64,000 bases of DNA from Olavius algarvensis Delta 4 endosymbiont (GCA_905176665.1 CAJINA010000157.1:62001-126000); one strand, 5' to 3'. Positions 8,749 through 17,781 are shown, counted from the first letter of the stretch. Translations and numbers: made by a program. Notes: a model not told the origin generated them from the sequence alone.

Positions 8749-9909
8749 TTAATCGGGAGAGATGCCTTCAATGGTGATCCCCTTTACAAAAAACTCGGGG
8801 TCGTTGAGAAAACTCAGGAAGATAACGATAAAAGCCACCGAGGCTTCCAGCATCAGGGGTTTGTTGTCATAGAGCAGGGCCAGTTTTTCATTGCGGGTCT
8901 TACTGTGTACCGGGCCGAAATAGGTTGAAAACAGGCCGTCCAGCGTCTGTCCCTCAGCCACTTTGGTGATAGCATCTATACGCCCCTTGTAGCAATAATC
9001 CATGGCATCCAGCAGGAGGACACGGGCCTGTTCCAGGTCCGTGTGGTGGTAGCCGAGGATGTGCATGAACGTGCGCTGGGCTTCTTTCAGGCTGGCCGAG
9101 CTGACCGCTTCGAAGAAGAGCTGGGACGAGTTTTCGCGGGGGGGCGTATCTTTTTGCCGTATCATGGAAAGCAATACGGCATTTTTAAACAATTGATAGA
9201 GGCGTTTGGCACCGTTGAGTGTGGCACTGGGCGGATGGTCGGACTCCGGATCAAACCCTTTGAAATTCTCAACGAACAGGATCTGGAAGAGGTTTTCGAA
9301 GAAGTCGATACCTTCGATAGGGTCGGCGATGTCAATCCGCATGTCCAGGGTGTTATCCAGGCGATCGGCCAGCTTAATCTGGATGAGCTCCGGGATGTTT
9401 CTGGCCCGGTCAAGCAGGCGGCCGATATATTGATAATAGGTTTCACTTTCAAAGCGGGTGAGAGCCTGCAGGCGCTCCATCAGGCGCCACTCGTCGTCCT
9501 GATCAAGTTTACCCAGCAATTCATACAGCATGCTCTCCAGCTTTTCCCATTCATGATTTTCAAAATCCTGCGGCCGGATATCTTCCAAAATATCGTGCAG
9601 CAGGGCAGACAGAATGTCGACGATGTTGAGATAGCGTGGCGCCTTGGCATACACCGCCGAAGCGCGCAACGGATGGAGGACGGCCATGGGGCCCAGGCGC
9701 CGGCGTTTATGGCTGTAGGCGCTAAAGAGGTAATTGAGGGCATCCATGACGATGGCTTTGTGCTCTTTGTCCTTTTGGCGATCGCTGTGCAGGGCCTTGC
9801 CGCCCAGGATGAAACGCAGGACATTGTAACGGTTCATTGACGCAGCACTCAGGTTGTAATTGAGTGCGGAGGAGAGCCGCAAGAACTCGGTTAGATCATA
9901 AATCGTCAT
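8749..9909 (-). CDS. HD-domain protein resembling a (p)ppGpp hydrolase
   Basis: The 386-residue protein has the metal-binding pattern of the RelA/SpoT hydrolase domain in its first half: RRRLGPMAVLHPLRAS, LLHDILEDI and IKLADRLDN correspond to R..G...HP, HD..ED and KLADR..N of SpoT. These supply the His, His-Asp and Asp ligands for manganese. No synthetase, TGS or ACT domain follows; the C-terminal half is unfamiliar and has a hydrophobic stretch near the end (VAFIVIFLSFL). A stand-alone alarmone or nucleotide hydrolase is a reasonable reading, but many HD enzymes share this fold. It diverges from the Hsp33 gene with 177 bases between them. Confidence 0.6.
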   Translation of the reverse strand: MTIYDLTEFLRLSSALNYNLSAASMNRYNVLRFILGGKALHSDRQKDKEHKAIVMDALNYLFSAYSHKRRRLGPMAVLHPLRASAVYAKAPRYLNIVDILSALLHDILEDIRPQDFENHEWEKLESMLYELLGKLDQDDEWRLMERLQALTRFESETYYQYIGRLLDRARNIPELIQIKLADRLDNTLDMRIDIADPIEGIDFFENLFQILFVENFKGFDPESDHPPSATLNGAKRLYQLFKNAVLLSMIRQKDTPPRENSSQLFFEAVSSASLKEAQRTFMHILGYHHTDLEQARVLLLDAMDYCYKGRIDAITKVAEGQTLDGLFSTYFGPVHSKTRNEKLALLYDNKPLMLEASVAFIVIFLSFLNDPEFFVKGITIEGISPD

Positions 9910-10086
9910 GTTTGTATTGAATTTGCCCGTTGCGTGATACGTTTATGATATGTCCCAAACTCCCGAATTGTCAAATAATGTATTAAAAGTTGCGGTTTCG
10001 GCCGGCGGGATGCATTGACAGGCCGGACCTGGGATCTTAAATACAGTGATTCTTTCAAATTTTGAAGGGGCTGGGCCGCCTAGAAA

Positions 10087-11028
10087 ATGATAAAAAAACA
10101 GCCGTACGGAAATACACCGAAAGAGCAGCACCTCGCCAGTGCCAGGGATCGGATCCACCGCTTTGTCCTCGCAGAGGGCCAGGTTCGCGGCGCCCTCTTG
10201 CACGGAACCCGGATGGTGAATGAAATGCGGTCCAACCATGGTCTGGGCATTCTGGAAACCCTGGTTCTAGGCCACGCTTATCTTGGGGCGGGACTGATGA
10301 CCGCCGGCCTGAAAGGCAGCGACCGGGTTGGTTTGAAAATCGAGTGTTCCGGGCCCATACGGGGATTGGAAGTCGAGGCCAACGCCTTCGGCGAGGTGCG
10401 CGGTCACCTGAAACGGGTGCCGATCCCCCTCGCCAAGCCGCCCGAGAGTTTCAATCTGGCGCCCTTTTTCGGTGCCGGGTTTATCCGGGTTACCCGTTTT
10501 TTAGAAGACGCCAAGCAGCCGTTTACCGGTCAGGTCGAGTTGCACTACGGCTCCATCGCCCGGGACCTGGCCTGGTACTATTTAACCTCCGAGCAGATTC
10601 CCACCGCTTTCAACCTCAGTGTCAAATTCGATAGGGACGGCGAGGTGACCGGTGCGGGCGGGCTTTTTTTACAGGCGCTACCGGAAGCGGATGAAACGAT
10701 CCTGGCTGACCTGGAAAATCTGGTGGCGGATCTGCCTTCCATCGGAGAATGTTTTACGGATGACATTGCCGCCCCGGATCTTATTCGGAAAGCCTTTGAC
10801 GGCCATCAGCCGAAATTCCTGGCCGATTACCGGGTGGAGTTCATGTGCCACTGCAACCGGGATAAGATTGAAAACATGCTGATGATGCTGCCGGTGGATG
10901 ATCTGCAGGATATCCGCGGCAACGGCCCCTTCCCTCTGGAAATCCAGTGTCACAATTGCAACACGGCCTACCTGTTCGAAAAGGATGAGCTGGCTCAGAT
11001 TTATGGCCGCCGCTATCCCAACAACTAA
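10087..11028 (+). CDS. hslO: Redox-regulated chaperone Hsp33
   Basis: The 313-residue protein matches Hsp33 over its full length. The N-terminal domain has RGALLHGTRMVNEM and the conserved GHAYLGAGLMTAGLKG and KIECSGPIRGLEVEA blocks. The C-terminal zinc site is C254-x-C256 and C288-x-x-C291 (CHC and CHNC). In known Hsp33 these cysteines hold zinc when reduced; oxidation releases it and switches on holdase activity in the cytoplasm. A strictly anaerobic host would use it when exposed to oxygen or hypochlorite. The gene stands alone and has no strong ribosome site. The molybdopterin gene converges on it. Confidence 0.93.
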   Translation: MIKKQPYGNTPKEQHLASARDRIHRFVLAEGQVRGALLHGTRMVNEMRSNHGLGILETLVLGHAYLGAGLMTAGLKGSDRVGLKIECSGPIRGLEVEANAFGEVRGHLKRVPIPLAKPPESFNLAPFFGAGFIRVTRFLEDAKQPFTGQVELHYGSIARDLAWYYLTSEQIPTAFNLSVKFDRDGEVTGAGGLFLQALPEADETILADLENLVADLPSIGECFTDDIAAPDLIRKAFDGHQPKFLADYRVEFMCHCNRDKIENMLMMLPVDDLQDIRGNGPFPLEIQCHNCNTAYLFEKDELAQIYGRRYPNN

Positions 11029-11065
11029 ATTCCAAAGGGCCATTTATAGAAAATAGAAGTGGTTT

Positions 11066-13303
11066 CTAAGCGATTTCGATTCGACATGGCACAAACCGGT
11101 GCATCGGGGTGCCTAAGCGATCCCGGTGGGTATTTTTCGTCAGGTAGTTGACGTTCAGGCCATAGACAGTCCCAGCATAATTCAGGCCAAAACCGTGGGG
11201 GATCAGCACTGTTCCTTTGCGGACCTGTCCGGATATCTGGAGTTCCCCCACTTCACTGCCGGCTTCGGTCGTGACTTTTACGTTCTGGCCGTCGGCAACG
11301 CCGATTGTTTCGGCGTCTGCCGGATTTACAGAAACCGTGCAGGCCCGTTTGCCTTTGTTCCATTCCTGGCCGCGAATCAAGGTATTGATGTTGTAACGCC
11401 GGTGGCGGCCCGCATTCAGAATCAAGGGGAATTCATCCGGAAGCCTAAGGTCATGGGCCTCACTGGCCGCATCTAATTTTTTGGCATCTTCTTCGAGCTC
11501 CGGGACAAAAACTTCGATTTTGCCGGACGGGGTTTTAAGGGCCTTGAAATTTTCCGCCGGGTCCGCTTCGCCGATCCAGATTCCTTCCGGGGTGTCCAGC
11601 AGCGTTTGGAAAATGCGATCGCCCTGATCCATACCAGGCTCAAACCCGATCCGGGCGGCATTTTTGCGAAGCGCCTTGGGGGCGGTCATCAGTACGCCCC
11701 AGAGACCGGCCAGGGCGGCACTGTCCCACTCTTTTCCAATCGTTTTTGCCAGAACAAACGGCATGGCAGCGAAAGATTCGGGGACGGTTGCGGCCCATTC
11801 CATCAGTTTGGCGCCAAAGGTAAAACGATCTTCTTTGGCGGCGGCATAAACCGCTTCCGGAATATCCGGGATAAGGCCCAGCTTATCCGCCATACGGGTA
11901 AATATCTGGGATGCCTCCAGGCATTTTCCCGGCGGGGAAACAATCGGACGGCGCATCTGGAAAAAGACCTTGGGAAACGTCCAGGGGAAAAACGTCCCAT
12001 CCCAGGATTCGTAATATGTCCGGCAGGGGAGCACATAATGGGCCAGGCGGGCGGTCTCGCTCATGACGATGTCGTTGACCACCAGGAGGTCCAGGCTGGC
12101 GAAGGCTTCTTCATACGCCGTAGTGTCCGGGTAGGAGCGTAGCGGGTTGCATGCGCTAACATACACTGCGCGCAGACGGTCCGGGTGATCATTCAGGATC
12201 TCTTCCGGCATGACGGCCGGGGGAAAAGATCCGGCCGCTGCCGGCGGCATATTGGTGACAACCGTTTTCCAGGTTTTAGGATTGCGTTCATCCGCATGAT
12301 ACCCCATGGGCACGACCATGCCGGGAATAACATTGCCGCCGGGCACGCAAAAAACACCACAAATCGACCCCAGAATATTCAGCATGTAGGAATTCAGAAC
12401 GCTGTTGCGTCCCATATAAATTCCGAGGTCCGGATGCAGACACCATTTCCGGGTGGTCATCAAGCGACATAACTCGAGCACCTGATCATGGTCGAGTTCG
12501 CAAACCTCAAGCGCGGCTTTGACATCAAAGCTTTCAAACCAGGGCCGGATATTTTTCCAGCCCTCAACATGTTCGGCAATGTACGCGCTATTTTCCCATT
12601 GATTTTCAACAATCATCGAAATCATGGCTTTGATTAAAAGGGCATCCGTGCCGGGCCGGACAGGGAGGTGGATGTCGGCAATGGCGGCAGTCTCACTCTT
12701 GCGCGGGTCAATTATCACCAGCCGTTTTTCAGGATCTTTGGAAAAGTCTTTGAGTACTATCGGTGCCCGGGGCACCTGGTGGCTTTCCATACCGTTCCAA
12801 CCCCAGCCGACAAGCATTGGGGTATGATGCTCATCCGGCACGGCCACATAATACTGTTTGCCCAGCATGCGTCCGAACAACCACCAGGAGCTGGCAAATT
12901 CCTGGCCCGCGGAGCTGTAAAAGTTCTGGGAACCCATGGCCTTTAAAATGGACAGCCCGAACGCTCCCTCGAAATGCCCACCCTGGGCACTGGCCCCCAT
13001 GTAGGCCAGGCAGCGCGGACCATGGCCTGCTACCAGGGCCTTCATTTTGGTTGTAATTTCGTCGATGGCCTGTTCCCAGGAGATGGATTCGAATGTCTCA
13101 CCCACCCGTTTTAACGGCGCGGTGATGCGGTCTTTGGGATACTGGTGATGAAGGACGTTCAGCCCCTTGCGGCAGGCGTAGCCCCGGCTGCGCGGATTCT
13201 CTTTGTCCGGCCGAACCTTGACCATGCGGTTATCTTCAACGAGGATTTCCAGCCCGCAGTTTTGCGCGCACAGTACGCATCCGGTTTTATGCCAGGTTTC
13301 CAT
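11066..13303 (-). CDS. Orphan molybdopterin oxidoreductase (DMSO-reductase superfamily)
   Basis: The 745-residue protein begins with a [4Fe-4S] site at C9, C12, C16 and C44 (GCVLCAQNCG and GYACRKG). It continues with the molybdopterin-guanine-dinucleotide binding core (VIIDPRKSETAAIADIHLPVRPGTDALL) and ends with the C-terminal MGD-binding barrel (NAGRHRRYNINTLIRG, VSVNPADAETIGVADGQNVKV). No twin-arginine signal is present, so it is cytoplasmic. Around residues 110-170, where formate dehydrogenases carry Cys or Sec as metal ligand, I see neither; the ligand could be oxygen-based. No Fe-S or membrane subunit lies next to it, so electron partners and substrate are unknown. Its TAG stop is part of a short palindrome (TAGAAACCACTTCTA). 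Confidence 0.82.
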   Translation of the reverse strand: METWHKTGCVLCAQNCGLEILVEDNRMVKVRPDKENPRSRGYACRKGLNVLHHQYPKDRITAPLKRVGETFESISWEQAIDEITTKMKALVAGHGPRCLAYMGASAQGGHFEGAFGLSILKAMGSQNFYSSAGQEFASSWWLFGRMLGKQYYVAVPDEHHTPMLVGWGWNGMESHQVPRAPIVLKDFSKDPEKRLVIIDPRKSETAAIADIHLPVRPGTDALLIKAMISMIVENQWENSAYIAEHVEGWKNIRPWFESFDVKAALEVCELDHDQVLELCRLMTTRKWCLHPDLGIYMGRNSVLNSYMLNILGSICGVFCVPGGNVIPGMVVPMGYHADERNPKTWKTVVTNMPPAAAGSFPPAVMPEEILNDHPDRLRAVYVSACNPLRSYPDTTAYEEAFASLDLLVVNDIVMSETARLAHYVLPCRTYYESWDGTFFPWTFPKVFFQMRRPIVSPPGKCLEASQIFTRMADKLGLIPDIPEAVYAAAKEDRFTFGAKLMEWAATVPESFAAMPFVLAKTIGKEWDSAALAGLWGVLMTAPKALRKNAARIGFEPGMDQGDRIFQTLLDTPEGIWIGEADPAENFKALKTPSGKIEVFVPELEEDAKKLDAASEAHDLRLPDEFPLILNAGRHRRYNINTLIRGQEWNKGKRACTVSVNPADAETIGVADGQNVKVTTEAGSEVGELQISGQVRKGTVLIPHGFGLNYAGTVYGLNVNYLTKNTHRDRLGTPMHRFVPCRIEIA

Positions 13304-13433
13304 GTCGCCCTCCTTTGGTTTCTATCCATTCAATACCGGCTCGTTAAAAATTGCAAGCGGCATAAATGACATAAATCGTGCGAAAACAGCCAGCCTTTTC
13401 GCCCCCAAAGGCCTAAAGGCCTGGCCGCTTTTT

Positions 13434-13528
13434 GTCATCCCATTACCGGTTTGCGTCCGGGTTGATGTATCCGGGATCCAGGCTTGTTACTCCGCAGAAG
13501 ATTCTGGATACTGGATCAAGTCCGGCAA
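13434..13528. repeat. Family C intergenic repeat, degenerate copy
   Basis: The stretch contains GTCATCCCATTACCGG, ATCCGGGATCCAGG and CTGGATACTGGATCAAGTCC, which correspond to the 'GTCATGCCGG...CTGGATACCGGATCAA...CCGGCATGAC' pattern at 36068-36163. Repeats of this kind are common in proteobacterial intergenic DNA. It lies between the molybdopterin gene and the tRNA-dihydrouridine synthase gene, in a gap of 245 bp with no gene. Confidence 0.5.
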
Positions 13529-13548
13529 AACGGTTGAAAGCGTTGCTT

Positions 13549-14499
13549 CTAGTTAATCCAAGTGGGGCCGTTGTCGAAAAAGCGTTTCACCACGTCCGCA
13601 TAATGATCCGTTTTCCGGGTTTTCTGGATTTTTTTGAGAATTTTGCGGCCGTCTTCGAACGAGCGGGAGAGATAGAGCCAGAAGCCCTTCATTTTGTCCC
13701 CCAGGTGGGAGGGGCCGGAGAGAATCTCTGAATAAGCTGAAAACAACCGATCATGAAACCGGCGGATGCTGTCGAGTTTGTCCGCATGCGGGATGTCCAG
13801 ACCTTTTATCGCACCCGGCAGGAAGGGGTCCGCCAGGGCCCCCCTGCCCAGCATCCAGCGATCCACGGATGCGTACCGGTCTGCCAGGGTCCTAAAATCG
13901 GCAACCGTGTTGATATCGCCATTGTAGACTACCGGGTTTTTAGAACTTTCCAGGCAGTTGGCAAATGTAGCGAGGTCCGGTTCACCAGCATACATCTGGA
14001 TGCCGGTGCGGGGATGAATGATTAGTTCTGCCAGGGGGTAGCGGTTAAACACGGGTAGGAGTGCTTCCATTTCTTCCACGTCAAAACGGCCGATGCGTGT
14101 CTTGATGCTCAACCGCACAGTTGTCTCGGAGAGTACTTGATCAAGAATCCGGTCTATTCTCTCCGGATCGGGTAGCAAGCCTGAGCCTCTGGCTTTTTTA
14201 GCCACGCGGGGAAACGGGCAGCCCAGGTTCCAATTGATCGTAGCGTAGCCTAGATCGCAGAGGCGCGCGGCCAGTTTGACAAAACCCGCTGCGTCGTTGC
14301 TCAACACCTGGGGTATGACCGGCCAACCGTGATTGTTTTCGGGAAGGAGGTCTTTCAGGTGGGAGTTCGGATACTTGCGGCCCTGAATGGTTACCACGAA
14401 CGGGGCCATGGCAGCGTCAAAACCCGTAAAAAAGGCCGCGGCCGCATTGCGGTAGGGTGCTTCGGTAAAGCCTTTTAAGGGGGCCAGGGTCAGATGCAT
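13549..14499 (-). CDS. dus: tRNA-dihydrouridine synthase
   Basis: The 316-residue protein matches the Dus family of FMN-dependent enzymes that reduce uridine to dihydrouridine in tRNA. It opens with LTLAPLKGFTEAPYR (the MAPM-like FMN site). The catalytic cysteine is C94 in NWNLGCPFPRVAKKARGSGLL, which acts as the proton donor. The later IHPRTGIQMYAGEPD and VVYNGDI segments bind phosphate and FMN. The overall look is closer to DusC than to DusA or DusB. It is not in an operon with NtrC or Fis genes as dusB often is. Confidence 0.88.
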   Translation of the reverse strand: MHLTLAPLKGFTEAPYRNAAAAFFTGFDAAMAPFVVTIQGRKYPNSHLKDLLPENNHGWPVIPQVLSNDAAGFVKLAARLCDLGYATINWNLGCPFPRVAKKARGSGLLPDPERIDRILDQVLSETTVRLSIKTRIGRFDVEEMEALLPVFNRYPLAELIIHPRTGIQMYAGEPDLATFANCLESSKNPVVYNGDINTVADFRTLADRYASVDRWMLGRGALADPFLPGAIKGLDIPHADKLDSIRRFHDRLFSAYSEILSGPSHLGDKMKGFWLYLSRSFEDGRKILKKIQKTRKTDHYADVVKRFFDNGPTWIN

Positions 14500-14562
14500 T
14501 TGATTTCATTAACAGGGGGACATCATCTGTGACCGGATGTACGACGAGTTAGTCGGGGGTTT

Positions 14563-14631
14563 TTACTTTACAAGCACGACGTTCAGCTCTGCACCGGCAG
14601 CCGTTTGGTAGAGTCCCAATCTCCAATTGTC
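14563..14631 (-). pseudogene. C-terminal remnant of a DUF4143/AAA ATPase-type gene
   Basis: One frame reads DNWRLGLYQTAAGAELNVVLVK and then stops. This matches the 'W.L.YYRT..G.E.D.VL' ending of the P-loop ATPases with a DUF4143 C-terminal domain. Upstream on the same strand the reading frame breaks repeatedly, so only the tail survives. The surrounding stretch from 14500 to 15147 (648 bases) holds no convincing intact gene. The identification rests on a short motif and is tentative. Confidence 0.35.
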
Positions 14632-15147
14632 CAAAAGCGGCAATATTGACCTTACATATTGAACCCTTAGCTTTCAATATGCAAAGTGTCAAGTTCGATT
14701 TGGCGCGGCGCAAGCCGCAGGTGCTGATCAATGTCCCGCCTGACCCTACGCGGTTCCTGCGTGACGATTCTACCGGGCCGAGAGCGAATGATTTGCGCGT
14801 CGGTCCGCAGCACCCGATAGTGATCTGCTTTTACGAAAAAGCGCCGTACAATGCAGCGCAGAAGGGGCCGCCCCGAGTAAGGCCGGCCGGCTTCCTATTG
14901 TTAAAATCCTTGAAAATCAGGCAATTTTGTAACTGCTGCATTGTTGACATAATGTCTGTTATCGGGCATGTACTTTTTGGCCGCAGTGGTTGACTCAGGA
15001 CGATGTGTTCCAAGTAGCGGCCGGGCGGCAATGTTGGCAAGTTCATTTTTGACAAGAAGGGAATCGTTACCCATATCCATGTTGAAGCGTTCAATGTCCG
15101 GCCAAAACTGGACGTCACTGTCCACCCACTGGAGAACATGCCGTAAC

Positions 15148-15648
15148 ATGGCGATATGCATAAATGGGGCTGCCGATGGTGGCCGCGTGAAGCCCATCTG
15201 TTTGCTTGCAGTTGCAGTGGCTGTGATGCTGCTGTCTGTGCCGGCCGCCATTGCCGGGAAGGTGATGCCCATATCCGCGGAAGGGCTGCAAGCGGTTCTT
15301 CACGAGAGCGATGGAAACCGGGTGGTCGTGTTCATGGCGGCCTGGTGTGCTCCCTGTGTGGAAGAGCTTCCCATCATCAACCGCCTGGCTGCCGACTATG
15401 CTCCCCATGGCCTGAAGGTTATCGGCGTGGCCCTGGACTCGGGCGGGCCGGAGGCCATGCAGCCCATCGTTGACCGCCACCAGATCCGGTTTCCGATCTA
15501 CTGGGCGGGAGAAACCGCGATACAGACCTGCCGCATTTCCAGACTTCCGCTCATGCTACTCATTCGAGACGGTGAGGAAGTAAAGCGCATTGCCGGCGGA
15601 CGCTCGCAGGAGGCCATTGAGGCTGATTTCCGCAGCTTTATGGAATGA
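15148..15648 (+). CDS. TlpA-like periplasmic thioredoxin
   Basis: The reading from the ATG at 15148 gives 166 residues with a signal peptide (hydrophobic core LLAVAVAVMLLSVPAAIA). The active site is CAPC in AAWCAPCVEELP, the form seen in TlpA/ResA-type thiol reductases. The cis-proline segment appears as SRLPLMLLIRDGEEV. These proteins are kept reduced by DsbD or CcdA and serve cytochrome c maturation or other periplasmic thiol tasks. Its 3' end overlaps that of the dsbD gene on the opposite strand by 11 bases, so the two are convergent and functionally linked. Confidence 0.85.
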   Translation: MAICINGAADGGRVKPICLLAVAVAVMLLSVPAAIAGKVMPISAEGLQAVLHESDGNRVVVFMAAWCAPCVEELPIINRLAADYAPHGLKVIGVALDSGGPEAMQPIVDRHQIRFPIYWAGETAIQTCRISRLPLMLLIRDGEEVKRIAGGRSQEAIEADFRSFME

Positions 15649-17551
15649 CGGCTTGCTCCACTGCCGCCAACAGCTGCTCAGCAGAATAAAAATCGCTGAC
15701 AAACGTGAAGCGGCCGCGCGACGACCATACTGCCACCAGCGGAATGCCAATCTGTCCCAGGGATCGTAGAAACGCCCGCCCGTCAGGGTTGGGGGCGGTC
15801 AGATCCACTTTCATGGGAATTGCCCGGCCTTCTGAAAACATCTCCACAACGGCCGCATGACGATACACCTGTTGTTCGATAGCCTTGCAATTCAGACACC
15901 ATTCCGCCGTAAACACGATGACCACCGGCTTGTTTGCCGCGATGGCCTGGGCATACCTGACCGGGGTGTAGTATGTCCAGCGGACCGGTTCCTCTCCGGT
16001 GAAATGCCGTCCCATGAACAGTGCCAGTACCGCCGTCGCCACACCGCCGGCAATCCACATGCGGCACCGGAGCCGAGATGGGTCGATGCGGCGGCATTGC
16101 AGGGCCAGCCAGCCGCCGGCCGCCGCAATGCACGCCGAGACCGCCCACCAATAAGTTTTTGCCGGAGGCTCCGGGGGAGTTACCAGTAGTCCGCTGACAC
16201 CGGTACCAATGAAGTACGATGCTGCCGCCATCAGTAAAAGCGCTATCACCTGCTTCATCAGCACACTTCCGGGCCCGGATTTGGGCAAACGGGAAACACC
16301 GGCGGGCCAGATGGTCAGCACTACGTATGGCGAGGCCATCCCGAGGCCGATCGCCACAAACGCCATCAATGCCGTGGCCGGTGCCTGGGATACGGCCCAG
16401 GCCATGGCCGTACCCATGAGGGGCGCCGTGCAGGGTGTGGACAGCACCGCGGTCAGTACGCCGATACCGAAAGAGCCGCCCAGCCGGTGCTGCTGGAGGT
16501 TTACATGGTTAAGAAAAGCCGGCATAGGCAGCTGGGGAGCCCACATCAGTCCAACGGCCATCACCCCAATAACAGCGCCGATGAAGATGGTGAACCATGG
16601 ATATTGAAACAACTGGTTGGCCGTTACGATGCTGCTGAACAGCGACACCAACAGACCCAGGCCGCCCCAGAACCCCACGATGCCCAGCGACATGGCGCCT
16701 GCCAGAACGAGACTCCGCCGCCGCGCTGTCTCAGCAGCGGAGGCCAGGCTAATCAGTTTGATGGGGATCAACGGGAGAACGCAGGGGGTGAGGTTGAGGA
16801 GCACACCGCCGAAAAATGCCATGACCAGTAGCAGTATTTTGCCAAGCAACCGGGACGGATCCAGATGGTGGTTGAAACCGAACAACTGGTATTGCATCCG
16901 GGTGCCGGGCGGAGCGTTTGTAGCGGGCGACGTCGTCATTGCGGCCGGAAGTGTATCGACGACGGAGCGCAGCGGTTTTTGGGTGGGGAAGAAACACGCC
17001 CGTTCATCACAGGCTTGATACAAGAGCGTCAGATCCACGGTGAACGGCGAAATGGCGGACGGAGATACCGTGATGGGCACACGAATCGTTACACGGCCAT
17101 CGAATAACATGATGGGGTGTTCCGAAAAAGAGACCGCCATTGGGACGGCCGCTGGAAACAGCGGTGCGCCGGAGGTCAGTCCCCGGGATGCGTTCACGAT
17201 CTGGAGGCTTGTGGGAACCGGCGAAAAATCAGGCGATACGCGCAATTGACCGGTATCGGCATTGATATGGTAACCCTCGGGGACGGTGAGCTCCACGATC
17301 AGGAATACGGTATCGGCAGGTGCGTCAAGGGGCCGCTGCCAGGCCGTTTGCACCGAAATTTCAGGAGGGCCTTCGCCGCCGACCGCATGGCCGGCAGATG
17401 CTGCCGATCCGCTAATCAACAAGCACAGGAGTGCCGCCTTCCAGAGGGATATCCGCCGGCGCCATGGTGAGCCGGACGTCGGTGCTTGATATTTTGTGGA
17501 GCGGCGCATAAGATTGGCACGGTTGAACCGCTGATCCGTTGTAGTCGGCAT
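15638..17551 (-). CDS. dsbD: Thiol:disulfide interchange protein DsbD
   Basis: The 637-residue protein shows all three DsbD parts. After a signal peptide (core WKAALLCLLISGSAASAG) comes the alpha domain with its cysteine pair in LLYQACDERACFFPTQ. The eight-helix membrane domain has the paired cysteines in NLTPCVLPLIPIKLISLA and STPCTAPLMGTAMAWA. The C-terminal thioredoxin-like gamma domain has CLNC in FTAEWCLNCKAIEQQVY. Electrons pass from cytoplasmic thioredoxin across the membrane to periplasmic clients. The start could also be the methionine 14 codons later (MRRSTKY), which gives a more usual signal peptide. The convergent TlpA-like thioredoxin is a probable client. Confidence 0.93.
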   Translation of the reverse strand: MPTTTDQRFNRANLMRRSTKYQAPTSGSPWRRRISLWKAALLCLLISGSAASAGHAVGGEGPPEISVQTAWQRPLDAPADTVFLIVELTVPEGYHINADTGQLRVSPDFSPVPTSLQIVNASRGLTSGAPLFPAAVPMAVSFSEHPIMLFDGRVTIRVPITVSPSAISPFTVDLTLLYQACDERACFFPTQKPLRSVVDTLPAAMTTSPATNAPPGTRMQYQLFGFNHHLDPSRLLGKILLLVMAFFGGVLLNLTPCVLPLIPIKLISLASAAETARRRSLVLAGAMSLGIVGFWGGLGLLVSLFSSIVTANQLFQYPWFTIFIGAVIGVMAVGLMWAPQLPMPAFLNHVNLQQHRLGGSFGIGVLTAVLSTPCTAPLMGTAMAWAVSQAPATALMAFVAIGLGMASPYVVLTIWPAGVSRLPKSGPGSVLMKQVIALLLMAAASYFIGTGVSGLLVTPPEPPAKTYWWAVSACIAAAGGWLALQCRRIDPSRLRCRMWIAGGVATAVLALFMGRHFTGEEPVRWTYYTPVRYAQAIAANKPVVIVFTAEWCLNCKAIEQQVYRHAAVVEMFSEGRAIPMKVDLTAPNPDGRAFLRSLGQIGIPLVAVWSSRGRFTFVSDFYSAEQLLAAVEQAVIP

Positions 17552-17664
17552 ACGCGAGCCCTATACCATGTTTTCCGGTTTCCTGCCCACCCCTATCTGC
17601 CACCGGGCGATCCGCCCGGCTGCTCGCCTGGCCGCAGCCGGCCTTAGGCTGCTGAAACTATAGT

Positions 17665-17781
17665 TCAAGAGGGCGCGCAAAACTGCTGCTGGGACTGGCC
17701 AAAGGAAAAATCAAATACGACCAGCGCTAAACCATCCCCCAGCGCGACGAACAGCACGCGCGGGATCGCGTGCGCAGAGCC
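17665..17781 (+). pseudogene. smpB: Remnant of the SmpB C-terminal region
   Basis: One frame reads SRGRAKLLLGLAKGKIKYDQR, a TAA stop, then TIPQRDEQHARDRVRRA. Intact SmpB ends in a very similar pattern, approximately GRAKVLLGLARGKKxYDKRExIKRRDEQRD. The stop stands where Glu is expected (GAA or GAG to TAA), and no N-terminal SmpB sequence precedes it. A working smpB, which is needed for trans-translation, is presumably elsewhere in the genome. The 405 bp gap between the dsbD and MarR genes otherwise holds only the MarR promoter region. Confidence 0.5.

Noticed and set aside
14901-15272. A 123-codon minus-strand frame near the TlpA-like gene
   Set aside because: It overlaps the signal peptide of the TlpA-like gene on the other strand and has no ribosome site or domain, although HVLQWVDSDVQFWPDIERFN looks protein-like.
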